A stretch of DNA of 64,000 bases, taken from assembly GCA_021397845.1 (NCBI GenBank), contig CM038051.1, positions 15,782,827 to 15,846,826 on the forward strand, written 5' to 3'. Position numbers and translations under genes: made by a program. The number at the start of each line of letters is the position of its first letter. Within the stretch, counting starts at the first letter, position 1. The notes under the pieces are model-generated. The model made no database searches. It was not told the origin of the DNA and worked only from the letters and a program-made list of their open reading frames with translations. Source of the DNA: Areca catechu. Its lineage: Eukaryota > Streptophyta > Magnoliopsida > Arecales > Arecaceae. This document shows, piece after piece, positions 31,371 through 42,959 of the stretch.

Positions 31371-32580
31371 TTATGATATATTTTTGATAGTAAGTAAAGC
31401 TGCCAATTTACTTGGAGACTTCCTACTTAGTGCATCTGCCACAACATTTGCCTTGCCTGGATGATAGTTAATGGTCAGATCATAGTCCTTTAGCAACTCC
31501 AACCATCTTCTCTGTCTTAAGTTCAACTCCTTCTGAGTGAAGATGTACTTTAAACTTTTATGATCTCTAAATATCTCACAATGACTACCATACAAGTAAT
31601 GCATCCATATTTTTAGGGTAAAGACCACTGCTGCTAGCTCTAGATCATGTATAGACTAATTTGACTCATACGGCTTCAACTATCTAGAAGCATAAGCTAT
31701 CACCTTTCCATTCTGCATTAGGATATGACCAAGACCTTTGCAAGATGCATCACTGTATATGATGAAGTCCCCTATCTCCGTAGGAACAGTCAGCACTGGG
31801 GCGGTCACCAACCGTCTTTTCAACTCTTGAAAGCTCTGCTCACATTCATCCGTCCAATCAAATTTTGTTTGTTTTTGGATTAGGCAAGTTAAAGGTATGG
31901 CGATAAGGAAGAATCCTTCAACAAATCTTCGATAAATAACCTGCCATTCCCAAAAAACTGCGAACTTCAGATACATTGATGGGACTTTTCCAATTTACCA
32001 CTGCCTCCACTTTCTTGGGATCCACGAAAACACCTTCCTTGAGATAACATGTCCGAGAAAGGCAACTCTGTCTAACCAAAACTCATACTTTTGTAACTTG
32101 GCATACAACTTCTTTTCCTTGAGTGTTTCAATACTAGCCTTAGGTGTTCTTCATGCACTTAGGGGCTCCTCGAATAAATTAGTGTGTCATCAATGAACAC
32201 TACTACAAACTGATCCAGGTAGGGCCTGAATACCCGATTCATAAAGTCCATGAAAGCTGCAGGTACATTTGTCAGACCGAAGGGCATGACTAGGAATTCA
32301 TAATGTCCATATCTGGTTCTAAAGGCTGTCTTAGATAGATCTTCTACCCTTATCTTTAATTAATGATAACCAGAACGAAGATCAATCTCTGAAAATACTT
32401 GTACCCCTTGTAATTGATCGAAAGATCATCAATCCTCGGTAAAGGATATTTATTTATTACTGTCACCTTGTTCAACTCCCGATAGTCTATACAGAATCGA
32501 AAACTACCCTCTTTCTTCTTTACGAATAGAACCGGAGCACCCCAGGAAGATATGCTGGGTCTGATAAATTCTTTGTCCAA
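31371..32580 (-). pseudogene. Tekay-type reverse transcriptase and RNase H, broken
   Basis: Blocks on the minus strand: SSWGAPVLFVKKKEGSFRFC and IDYRELNKVTVINKYPLPRI (32580-32420), the RT active site VVVFIDD (about 32185-32205), FDWTDECEQSFQELKRRLV and SDASCKGLGHILMQNGKVIA (31976-31680), then RNase H DHKSLKYIFTQKELNLRQRR with YHPGKANVVADALSRK (31628-31371). These are standard chromovirus (Tekay/Del-like) sequences. Several stops and frame changes separate the blocks, so it is non-functional. Confidence 0.9.
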
Positions 32581-32830
32581 TAATTCTTGTAATTACTTTT
32601 TAAGTTCTTTCAGTTTAGTCGGAGCCATCCTGTATGGAGCTTTGGAGATGGCTCCAGTGCCTGGTATGAGATCAATGGAGAACTCAATTTCTTTATCATG
32701 AGGTACCCTAGTAGGTCATCGGGGAATACCTCTAGAAACTTGTTTATAATAGAAATGTCTTCTAACCTGAGCTCCTGCTATCTTATATCTATTGCTGCCA
32801 CCAGGAACCCTTCATAACCTTTCTGAGAAG

Positions 32831-34582
32831 TCATCGGGTACTAAAAGCTGAGATCACCCTTCGCTGAGAGGTTAACTTGCTACCCATAAGGTCAAACTCT
32901 GGCTGGTCAGGGATCTGAAATCTCACTATCTTCTTGAAGTAGTCAATGGAAGCATGATATGCCGCGAGCCAATCCATTCCAAGAATCACATCAAAGTCTT
33001 TCATATCCAGAATTATCAAGTCTGCTTTCATCTCCCTACCTTCAATGTCCAATTTACAGTTTTTGTAGATTCGGTTAACCAAAATGACATCTCCACTTGG
33101 AGTAGAAACATAGAGATCAATTTCTAGAGGTGTTGAAGTCAACTCATTATTTTTCCTAACTAGTTTAGCTGATATAAAAGAATGTGTGGCATCAGCATCA
33201 AACAGAACATGAACACTGCTAGAAAATAACTTAATCATACCTATCACTACTAAATTATAAGCATTGGCATCCTGCTGAGTGAGTGCATATACCCGTCCCT
33301 GGGTTCCCGACTTCTGTTGTCCTTGTTGATGTCCATCACAAGATACTTGAGGTGCTTGATACTGTGATCCTTGAATATAGCCTTGTGACCCTCCTTGCCA
33401 CATTTGTAGCATTTTCCTCTTGGCCAAGTGCAATGTCACTGATAGTGAGGTCCACTGCACTTATAATACTGAATCTCATCCTTTTGTTGAGTCTTATCAT
33501 TTGGAGCAGCATTGTCAACCTTCCTTGTCTTTGCACTAGTGCTTCTATTATATTGACCCTGATATCCTCTTGATCTGGATCTCTTCTTCAAAGCTTTTTC
33601 TCTCTCTACTTGAGCAACTTCAACCCCCTTTCTATTATCAGTTCCTTGTTGACGACCTCCTTATAAGTGTGTAGCTTGAAGGTAGTCACCTGTTGTTGAA
33701 TTCAATCTCTAAGTCTATTTTCAAATTTTCTGGCTCGGTCCCCTTCATGTGCTATCAGTGTCGGAGCATACCTTGATAGTTCTTCGAACTTTATAGCATA
33801 CTGAGCAACTATCAAGCTACCTTGCTCCAAGCGGTCGAATTCTCAAAATTTCTACATCCAAATACTTTGAGAAAAATACCTCTCATAGAAAATCCTCTTA
33901 AAATCTGGCCAGGTAAAAGGTGCATCATTCAATCCCAGCTTTCCAAGCTTCAACTCTCACCAAGCGGTTGCCTCATCTTGCAACAAGAAAGTAGTGAAAG
34001 TAACCTTTTCCTCGATCAGGCATCTCAAGACCTGGAATACTTTCTCAACAGCTTTCAACTATCCCTCCGCTTCCATGGGATCAGACGTTCCCTTGAATTC
34101 TGGTGGCGCATATTTCTTGAAGTCTATTAAGGTTATTTGATGTGCTTGTGGGACCCCGACTTTCGACTATCATTACAGAATTTCTTGTTGTTACTGTTGC
34201 AATAGTTGCTGCATGAATTGTTACTGTTGATGCATAAGTTGTTGTTGCTCTTGTTGGATATATTGTTGTTGTTGTTGTTGCGCTTCTATTAATCTCAGTG
34301 TATCAGTTCTCGCGGTAGCTTATTGTTGTACCAGTAGTTGCATTAGCTAAGAAAGGCCAACCTGGTCCCCAGGTTGAACTTTAGGTCCTCCCGGAGTTTC
34401 AATTTCTACGGTCCTAGTCTCTGGGGTGTTGTTCATGGGATTGGGCATTGGTTCCTGTAGATGCTCATCATTATCAGGTAGGATCCCAGCATCATCTTGC
34501 TACTCCAAGGGCTCCCAAGCACTTGTCCATCCACAAATCTTGTGGGCCTCCTAGCACGTCCACACCCACCACCATGCGCCAT
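32831..34582 (-). pseudogene. Tekay-type gag and protease, broken
   Basis: An ATG at 34582 opens MAHGGGCGRARRPTRF, typical of a Tekay gag start. A Gln-rich stretch follows (Q codon runs, about 34170-34330). The gag core is decayed (33600-34150), then comes a zinc-knuckle region with CYKCGKEGHK (about 33390-33420). The protease-like part reads VLFDADATHSFISAKLV (about 33160-33210), where the usual D-[ST/P]-G-A is D-A-D-A, and IILDMKDFDVILGMDWL (about 32965-33020). Many stops. Confidence 0.8.
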
Positions 34583-34712
34583 GAAAATCCTATACCAGTC
34601 ATGGTTATATACAACTAATACTTAATGATCAACAATATATTACATTATCTACCCCACCTAAGAATTAACCCACACTCTCTCAATGAACTTATACCCTAAG
34701 ATCCTACAACAT

Positions 34713-34732
34713 GGTCTACTCTGATATCACTC
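34713..34732 (-). other. tRNA-Met-like primer site of the Tekay-type element
   Basis: On the minus strand, just after the LTR end GTGACA, the sequence GAGTGATATCAGAGTAGACC resembles TGGTATCAGAGC with two changes. It fixes the orientation of the whole LTR family, including both solo LTRs. Confidence 0.65.
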
Positions 34733-35003
34733 TGTCACGACCCAAATCCTACACTGAAATCGGTTACGTGACCGGCCGCACATTCCTAGGTTTTACCTTA
34801 GAAATCATGCTAGGTCTAGGTACATATGAGTCACTTCATTTAAAATCATAACAATTATATCAACATTATTTAAATAAATTAATAATAATTAAATTATTTA
34901 TTTATTCAAATCAAACCGCTAAATGGTCCACTAATTCACAATAAGTATCAGTAACCGAAAGCAACCAAAACTAACTATACTATCTAAACAATATTAATTT
35001 TCC
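34733..35003 (-). mobile_element. Truncated 5' LTR of the Tekay-type element
   Basis: Starts TGTCACGACCCAAATCC and follows solo LTR 1 in order (ATCATGCTAGG, then the CAGTAACCG/AACTAAC segment) for about 260 bp. It is lost at a T-run at 35005-35014, where a probable LINE tail begins. The remaining roughly 2 kb of LTR is not recognisable beyond this point. Confidence 0.75.
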
Positions 35004-35085
35004 AAGTTTTTTTTTTCTGCCTTGTTTCTTGATTCTCTTCTGTTTCCTTTCTTTTTTGTCTTTGTACCTTACCTTCTGACACGGG
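35004..35085 (-). mobile_element. Possible LINE 3' tail inserted in the Tekay LTR
   Basis: A T-run (poly-A on the minus strand) is followed by about 60 bp (35018-35077, TTTCTTGATTCTCTTCTG through TTTGTACCTTACCTTC) that recurs with few changes at 37441-37495, at the apparent 3' end of the larger LINE. Two copies of the same LINE 3' end is the simplest reading. Confidence 0.4.
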
Positions 35086-37440
35086 ACACAGTTGCGATGC
35101 AGTACTAAAGGTTGATTTAAATTTTATGTTAATCGAGAGCAAATATTCATTAACCTAACAACCTATTAAATAATACGTTAAAAGAGTCTATAGCAAGCAA
35201 CTAAATACTGGATCACATCACCTGCATGCATACCTAACAAAATAATTAATTAGATGGATCACGGCGATTGAGAAACCACCCTAGATTAGGTTCCTACTTT
35301 CTAACATCAGATCTAGAGGAAGAGAAAGGGATCTTGAGTTATCGATACGCTTGAAACCTTCTCTGATGAAGATCTGGATCACTGCACTCAAGGGTTGAAG
35401 AATCGGACTCCAAACTGATCACTCATGGCATCTGGATTTCGATCGAACTGATTCCAAAGCATGGACGCCGATCTTCAGAGTCGGATCTCAAGAGAATCTG
35501 CCAAAAAAATACCAAAAATAACAATTAAACATTGGAAATCAAAAACTATAAGGAAGGCTGGCACCAGGGTTGTTGGTTCTCCCGGGGATCTTCTTCTTTG
35601 GTTGGCTTCTAGGATCTCTTCAAAATATTGGATGAAGGCCTTGAAGAGCTTTGGGATCATATATGATGTAAACAGGGTGTCGCACCCCGGTAGAACTTGG
35701 ACGTCGCACCCAAGTGTTCTAGGCGTCACACCTAGTACCTATTAGCCATCGTAGTTAGAAAGGAATTGGAAGAAGAACTTGGCAGAGTTTCATTTCATTT
35801 CATCAAATATTCATTAATTACAAGGGGGGAGGTGTAGGGGTATTTATAGAACCCTAACCAGAGAAGTGAGGGACTCAAATACAAGAGTTTCATTACAACT
35901 CTAGACTTCAAGTTTACATTGCCTGGACTCCTGCTGGATGAAAAAAAATGGACTCCTATCCATAGTTGGCGCCAAGATGAGACTTTGATGGAGGGTCATG
36001 ATAGCTTCTGGGTTGGTCATGATGATTGGACTCCAGTATCTTGATAATGTATTCTTCTAGAGCTGCCTGGACTCTTCAGTCTGGATTGGAGAGAACTCTA
36101 GAGTCTTGCTGAAATTCTAGAATCCTTGAAGCTTGAACAGTTAGCAGCTTATTTGAATGGAATGCTAGGAACCCTTGGACCTCCAATACCAGGTGAGAAA
36201 AAATTTTTAAACTCCGTTGAATGCTTGGCCGACTTCTTACTTTGGCGTGAAATATTATGAGTAGAAGGGCGCCATCTAGGAGAAGTCCTTCACAATTACT
36301 CCTCTTAAAAATTTTGTGCGTCTTTCTTCATGCGCCGACCAAAAGAAATTGTCTTGATGAGTGTAGCTTGTCCAAATTTAAATGATAGGCCATGTGTCAT
36401 TGTCCCCCTGGTGACGTGACAATAGTAGTCCTGGAATCATGCAAAGTTGACATGCAAAATAGACTAGCATATGACAAGAGCTTGTGCTAGCACATGGGTC
36501 ACATGGGCTTGTCTTGAACTAGCACATGGGTCTTTGATTTGAGTCACATGGGTATTATAATTAGTCTCCCCTGTAATACAAGACTCAACAACTAATTTTT
36601 ACATGATTCAATAAATAACTAAAGTCCTATTTGATCAATTGGAATCCAATTTGATCAAAAGGGCAAGACATGTAAATACGTAGTTCAACTTGGTAAAAGG
36701 GGTTTAGCCTAAAAGGCTAAATAAATAAAATCCTAATTCCAGTTGGTAAAAGGGACTAACCCTAACTAATCCAAAATAACAAAAATTAAAATAAATTATT
36801 TACATTGATAAAAAGGTTGGGTCCAGGATTTCATTCACAAGCAATCCACAAGGATATGGGTTCAACCTATCGATATTTTCGGATCCTGGTATCCTCACCA
36901 CCTTCCGTAGTTCCCTGTATCATATATGTTTTGACTCCATTATGCTGTACCAGTAAAAGCATAGAGCAAATGTTGTGCCGAGGGAAGTATCCATAGAGAT
37001 GTCGTAAAATTGGAAGGAGCTTGATGTGATATATTTGATGGCAGAAGATGGTAATAACAGTGTGTAGGACTGAACCATTGTACTTATAAGCATAGCTTAC
37101 TATCTGGGGCATCAAGAAATTCTGCAGGAAGAAGCTGTTCCACCATATAGTAGTACGAGCCTTTAAGACAATCACCTATGGAAAGTTTGGTGAACCATTT
37201 GAGATGAAGAGAATTTTGGAACTATAAGAATGAGGTGATAAGCATATACATCCTTTTTGACTGATACTGGTGGTAGAATACAGGATGGTTTGGCACAAAG
37301 CGTACCTGGGATAAGAAATATGTGAGAGGGGGCATGCAGTGGAGGTAGTTTTTCTTTTCTTATCCTCCAGAGATGCTTTTGTTTTTGTATTTTTTATTCT
37401 CTTATTTTTCAGGAATTTTCAAATAATTTCTCTTTTTTCT
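35086..37440. other. Repeat-like DNA without recognised coding sequence
   Basis: About 2.3 kb with no gene recognised. A minus-strand TATA-like TATAAATACCCC near 35836-35847 and repeated phrases (CACATGGG, GTCGCACC) suggest LTR or other transposon DNA. A 36893-37000 segment shares CTGTATCATAT(A/C)TGTTTTG with 37503-37525, so part of it may be an older LINE 3' region. Short open frames here have no recognisable domain. Confidence 0.35.
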
Positions 37441-37464
37441 TCTGTTTCTTGAATCTCTTCTGTT

Positions 37465-39990
37465 TCTTTTTTTTTTTTCTTTGTACCTTACCTTCAGTTA
37501 TTCTCTGTATCATATCTGTTTTGGCTTCAGCATTAAGAGGCCCTCTTCGAGAACAGGGCAAGGGGTTATAGTAAAAAAGCAGCTGGAGAGCTTTGGCACA
37601 TATAGTAACAATTTGAGAGCAAGGCATGGGAGTACAATATAGAGAGTGTTGTAACAATTTTCTTTTGCTTCCAGCTTTGACAGATGTATTATGTTCAGTA
37701 GAGCAAGGTGTAATTGCTGCTAATGGTTTGTGAAGCTTGGAAGTGTAGTAACGGCATATGCACTGCAAAGGCTTGTGATCTATAGAGAAGCTGTGGGATC
37801 CGGATTCTTGGACATGAAAGGGATTATGTGAAGTGGCCAAAAAAGTTAGAGTTTGCATACCAATGTTGCCATGTCAAGCAAATTCCTTTCTCTGTGGAAA
37901 GAAAAGGGAGAATGAGTGAAAAGTTAATTTTGTGAGTCATCTTTGGAATAATATGCCATATGTATCCGTCCACATTATCGTCAGTAGGTCCTCGGGATGG
38001 TGATCCGTAGGGCCCATTGTGAAATCTCCTTGTTTGGCATAGGTTGCTAAGAATTCAGCAGCCCGATTTGCTTCCCGTAAGACATGACGGAAGGAAATAG
38101 ATTGAATGTAATTCTTCCAATTGATAATATCTTGAATAAGGGGTCAGGAGGCAAATAAGAATTTGGAGGTTTTGTGTTCCACCTTACCACCGTTGACGAA
38201 TCTCCTTCTACAATAAGGTGTTGAGTTGTTCGAGTTGGCATAATACTTTTGAGGCCATTCCAAGCTGTTGTCAGCTCTAATTGAGGAACAGTAGAATGCA
38301 GGATTTGCTTTCCTCTTGCAAGAACAAGCAAACCATGGCAATCTCTAACAATATATGATATTGTTGTTACATGGTTAGTCACAAAAGCATCAAAATTCAA
38401 TTTTAGAACTCCCATGGGAGGGGGAAGCCAGCAAACTAGAGTGGGACTTAGGATACCCGAATCAAAGGAAAGAGGGGAGTTTGGCCTTTTCCAGTTCCAT
38501 GACCGATTCTGAAATTATTCAATGAAATTATTTTGTTGAGTTGACAAGAGATGAGCCTGTATACACCTAGCAATATTCACCGGATTAGTAGGGTTGTCTT
38601 GAAAGATTCTTTGATTCCGGACGTTCCAGATCTTCCAGGCTGCAAAAGCAAGAGTAGCTTTGATATCCTTGTGAAGCTTGGATCGAGATAATTGAGTTTG
38701 AAGTTGTGACAAGGAGTGAAAATAAGTTGGCCAACCAAGAGTTGAGAAGATCAACTGCCAACAACGATGGGCATAGGGGCAATCATAAATAACATGTTCA
38801 CAATCTTCAATTTGCGTATGACATATATCACAGAACTGCTGGCATAATTTTTTTACGGACATAATTTTTTTACAGGATAGTTTTCTATGCAACAGCTTGC
38901 ACCAGAACATCTTAACCTTCACCGTATTATGTAACTTCCATAACCAATAGTAGGGAGTAGCTATCTGTTGAGGGGGGTGAGTATGATTAAGAAACATGTC
39001 TTTGAGGGTCACCTGGGCATTACCAGTCGGGTACCAAATAATGTGATCTTTTCACTGGCCCGTAGGAATCTGGATTTGCATAATCTGATTAACCATCTGG
39101 TCATGGAATAGTTGTTGTAGCAAATTGACATTCCACTTTCTTTGAGGAGTAATCAGTTGATTGATATTCCAGTTTTGCACATCCACTTCCATGTTGAGGT
39201 AAGTAGGTGAGTTAGAAAGCAGGATAGTGGTTATCCAAGGATGATGGAGAAGGTTTACATCGTCACCGAAACCAATTTTCCAGACAAATTCAAAACCAAT
39301 TTTATGACCATGGGTCACAATCGATTTCTAGGTATGAGAATATTTTGTCTATTAGAGAAGTTAACCCAAGTTCCCATAAACCTATATTTAGCCGCAACCA
39401 ATCTTGCCCACAAGGAATCAGATTGTAGGACTAAGTTAGCAGCCAGCTTGGTGAAGAAAGCCTTATGTTTATTTTTAAGGGAAATGATGCCAAGGCCATC
39501 CAAATATTTAGGGGTATAGATGTATTTCCAAGAGATCAGGTGGGCCGCGTGCGAAGCAACATGATGCCCCCATAAAAAGGATCGTATAGTCTTCTCAAGT
39601 TGTTTGAGCACCTTATTCTGGATATAAATGACCGCCATAATATGATTAACAGGCGTTGCCAACACATATTGGATAAGCGTGAATCTACCAGCAAAGGAGA
39701 GCATTTTCCACTTCCAGCTATCAATTCGCGCCGAGACTGCATCAAAAAGAAATCCCAAGTCGTTAGTTATTAGCTTGTTTCCATATAGAGAGAGGCATAC
39801 CAAGATATTTCGAAATATTCTTTTTTTTAGAAATTTGGAGAACTGAGTAGATGATTCTTTTGATGGAAGGGCTGGTGGACGGACTAAACATGGCATAGGA
39901 TTTTGCATTATTAATGGCCTGCCCCGCTATAATACAATATGAATCAAAAATCGCCTTCAAATAAATTGCATCCCGAGTAGTGACAATGGA
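37465..39990 (-). mobile_element. 5'-truncated LINE on the minus strand
   Basis: A non-LTR retrotransposon with the C-terminal part of ORF2 (about 37990-40017) and a 3' region to a poly-A (T-run at about 37465-37481 on the + strand). The polymerase palm is missing, so it is 5'-truncated, as usual for LINE insertions. The upstream break lies at about 39990, where 5S rRNA-like sequence begins. Edges are approximate and no target duplication was found. Confidence 0.7.
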
Positions 39991-40017
39991 TGGGTGTGAT
40001 GATACCAGTGTTAACAC
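37990..40017 (-). pseudogene. LINE ORF2 C-terminal part, broken
   Basis: In order on the minus strand: RT thumb or connection region (IDSWKWKMLSFAGRFTLIQY, then PVNHIM, SFLWGH; 39908-39315), a reverse-transcriptase zinc-binding domain (YYWLWKLHNTVKVKMFWCKL, CDICHTQIEDCEHVIYDC; 39012-38515), and a plant LINE RNase H (LKLNFDAFV, LVLARG, ELTTAWNGL, EGDSSTVV; 38415-38047). The RNase H continues in another frame as HVLREANRAAEFLA to about 37990. Several stops and shifts are present. The RNase H after the zinc-binding domain is typical of plant LINEs. Confidence 0.88.
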
Positions 40018-40080
40018 ACCGGATTATCAAAATTTCACAATTAGGCATGCTTGGATGAGAGTGGTACTAGGATGAACTCC
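39992..40080 (+). ncRNA. 5S rRNA-like sequence (pseudogene or transposon promoter)
   Basis: GGGTGTGATGATACCAGTG followed by TTAACACACCGGATTATCA, AATTAGGCATGCTTGG and GAGAGTGGTACTAGGATG follows plant 5S rRNA from base 1 to about 85 in order. Differences are many but the internal promoter elements (A box, intermediate element, C box) are recognisable. After GATG the 3' part is lost. It is on the + strand, opposite to the adjoining LINE. It may be a dispersed 5S pseudogene, a 5S-derived SINE, or part of a Cassandra-type TRIM LTR, which carries a 5S promoter. It is not a functional 5S gene. Confidence 0.8.
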
Positions 40081-40371
40081 TCTTTATTATACTTTTTATT
40101 CAAAAAATAAAAACAAATAAAATGCAGGAAAATTTTCTCATTTGAAACCTCAATTTACTAAACCTTGGACTACTGCACTCCCATGGCCACCATCTGGAAA
40201 TTAGTATCTTTTTTAATAAGGAAAAGTAACAAATAAAAATGAAATACACAAAGAACACATTCATCACCACTGTAACCACAATTTTTCCAACTTAATTAAC
40301 AACATCACCTCAACACCTAAGAAGCAAATTTCTGTCACCTCTGCAGCATTTTCTCCTGAGCCATTCTTGTG
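40081..40371. other. 3' flank of the bZIP gene
   Basis: About 290 bp, AT-rich, expected to contain the 3' UTR of the minus-strand bZIP gene. On the minus strand AATAAA-like signals are present around 40085-40125. No other feature was recognised. Confidence 0.5.
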
Positions 40372-42583
40372 TCACCTAGCCAGCTCTTTTTCTGTGCGCA
40401 TGCTGGGATTGGAGGTGGGAGCAGACATTTTTCTAAGATTCTGCTGGTGATAGACTTGCCTTAGCCTCTCGATCTCCTTCTTTAATGCCTCTTGGTGGGC
40501 TGCGATTTTATACAAAACCACAACCCAAATCCATTACTGGAGATCCAGTAGTAATTATAAAGCTATATCATGTTCTGAAGAGCATATCTTTAACTGTTAA
40601 TTGAGATTGTTTAATAGATTGAGTTGTGTTACAAGAAGCGTAGTTCTTGTTACCCCATTATGTATGGCAGAATAGATTTAATATTAGATAATTAGTGATT
40701 TTGTTATCTCCAAATGCAAAAGATCAGCGTACCATATAAAATTGAAAATCCATAAATTGTTCCACGGAAGCAAAACATATTGGGCCGTAGTTCAAACTTT
40801 TTATATAGTTTTAACCGTGAATTATATCAGGTGCAAAAAATGTTTTGCGATTCAACCCCCTTTTTTTTTGTTTCAATTCATGGCTAGTTTAGATATTATA
40901 GATTATTGTGAATGGTGTCGATCTGAGGTTTAGACATAATAATTTTTGACATAAAGGCACACTAATCCTTTTTTTTTTAAAAAAAAAAAAATTTCTTGTG
41001 CAAGTCAAAGGTATAATGTTATTTCCTTGAAGTGGAGGGAGCTAGGTTCTCACCTAAATTTCATTAAGAAGAGGCATGATAGTTTTCAGATAATTACGTT
41101 CCAAACTGCATGAGGGTGGGATTAACCGTATAGTTGTTAAGTGTTGGAATTCAAAACTAGTTCAGTAAAGAAGAAGCTTTGAGACTTTGAGGAGAAGAAA
41201 GAATTAATTTGTTAGATAACTAAAGATATTTACGAGACTAATTATTTCTGTTAACGTCCATGCATGATTAATTACAGGCAACAAGCGTTGGATGGCACCA
41301 ACGAAAATGGCAGAACCACTGACAAATAACATCAATTATTTGGCAAAATTTCAAATGATTATCTGATACATTAATCATGAATGATTACGAATAATTTCAA
41401 ATTATTACTATCAAATAATTTTAAATATTTTTTTTAGTCATGAATAATCCTAAAAATCACTCAGGAAATGAAAGATTGATGAACATCCAGAGAATTATAG
41501 TAATAATACATATCACTCCAGGAAACTCACCATCTTTAAAGATTTTGTCCTGAGCCAAGGCTGCGATCCGCTGCTTGAGATGGCTGTTTCCCACCGTAAG
41601 AATGGAGCGCTGGTGGTCGAGGAATGCAACCCGAGGCGACAAGGCCGACACCTCGGTCTTCGTTTCAACATCCAAAAAAGGACACGCACAATGAACCAAA
41701 CCATTAGAGAATGTTGGCCAAATTATGAAAACTTAACTCCTGTTAAACACTGTTGCGTCGTCCCATAAAACCTAATTTCCTGTCAGAATTCAACGTTAAC
41801 ATATCATGATGCGGAAAATTCAACAGCATGGCTACCTGCAACGTTGTCACGCTGCGCTCGAGCTCCGAGATGTACTGCAGCTTCCTCACTCGCGACCTCT
41901 GCGCGGACTGCCGGTTGGCCAATATCCTGCTCAAATCCAGAACTCGATGAGAAGCCGAGGCCAATCCAGGAGTAAAAAAAAGATGATCCAGATTGTCATA
42001 AATGGCGGCAATTGGCGGCCTCTCACCTCTTGACTCTCTTGGGGTCGACGATGAGCTCCGGCCCTGTGGCCGGTCGAGATTGTGCAGGCGCCCGCGGCTC
42101 GGCGGCCTTGCAAGCACTCTGCGCCTCCTCGGCCGACTCGATCATTGCGGTGGTCTGCTTGTCATCGTTGATGCTGTTGTGGTCGGACGGGGTGGACGGG
42201 TTGGAAGACGAGACGGGGAGCGCAGCACCGGCGGAGGAGGATGAAGGTGGTGGCGGGACGTCGTCGGGGAACATGGACATGAGCTGGTCGTCGTCGAGGC
42301 GATCGAATTCGGCGTTGGCGGCGGCGGCGGCGGCCTCGTTGCCGAGTGGAGCCTCGACGAAGGTGATGGAGTCACTGGCGGAGCGGCGGTGGGAGCTGCG
42401 CTTGGCGGAGGAGAAGTCGAGGAATTCGTCGACCCACGAGGGCTGGAAGCCGGGAGCTGGAGGCGATGGGGTTGGGAGGAAGGGGGTGGCGGAGGCGGGG
42501 ATGGAGGAGGGGGGAGGTTGGTGGCCGAAGTTGGGCCAGGTGGGGGGCACGGTGCTGGGGATCTTGGGCGGGAGCTGAGCCAT
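40372..42583 (-). CDS. bZIP transcription factor, group E (bZIP34/61-like)
   Basis: Four exons on the minus strand: 42583-42027, 41926-41836, 41657-41531 and 40499-40372, all joined by GT-AG introns in matching phase, giving 300 residues. The ATG at 42583 was chosen because MAQLPPKIPS matches the family start; an in-frame ATG at 42673 is less likely. Residues 1-110 are Pro/Ser-rich with WVDEFLDFSSAKRSSHRRSA, a family-typical block with an R-R-S-x-S phosphorylation-type site. The basic region is residues 180-203 (DPKRVKRILANRQSAQRSR; Asn190-x7-Arg198), followed by the zipper, which contains Pro224. A proline in the zipper is known to disfavour homodimers in Arabidopsis bZIP34/61 and to favour heterodimers. 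It acts in the nucleus as a DNA-binding regulator; Arabidopsis relatives act in pollen development, which may or may not hold here. No disruption is visible. Confidence 0.93.
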
Positions 42584-42759
42584 GGCTCTCTCTAAAAAAG
42601 AAAAGGGAGCTTGGTCCGAGACCGGCCTGGCAATGCTGCCTGGATATAAGAGCCTTGTTTGGTTGAAGCCCAATGGATAAGTAATGGGACTGTAGAGATC
42701 TTCTCTTCAATTCAAATTCAAATAAACACTCGTTTATTTGTGTTCCCGGAGTTGTCTCT

Positions 42760-42787
42760 CCCCCCCCCCCCCCCCCCCCCCCCCCCC
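42760..42787. repeat. 28-bp poly-C tract upstream of the bZIP gene
   Basis: An uninterrupted run of 28 C on the + strand (G on the coding strand), 177 bp upstream of the bZIP start codon and therefore in the 5' UTR or core promoter. Such a run could form a G-quadruplex or i-motif and is length-unstable. An assembly artefact in its length is possible. Confidence 0.9.
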
Positions 42788-42937
42788 ACCCTCTGTTTTC
42801 TCTGTTTGCTGTTGCTGTTGTTGATGTGGTAGGGGGTGGCGGTTAAATTTTCTCTATGTTGTAGGCGAGGGTTAGCATATGGAGGAGGAGAAGAGGGGAT
42901 CACATGACAAGGGAAGAGGAGACAGCTAGCAACAGCT

Positions 42938-42959
42938 GGAGAGAGAGAGAGAGAGAGAG
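42938..42959. repeat. (GA)n tract in the bZIP promoter region
   Basis: GA dinucleotides about 355 bp upstream of the bZIP start codon. GA/CT tracts are frequent in plant promoters and 5' leaders and bind BBR/BPC proteins; a role here is only an inference from position. Confidence 0.7.

Noticed and set aside
42012..42578. 188-codon + strand frame
   Set aside because: Antisense shadow of bZIP exon 1.
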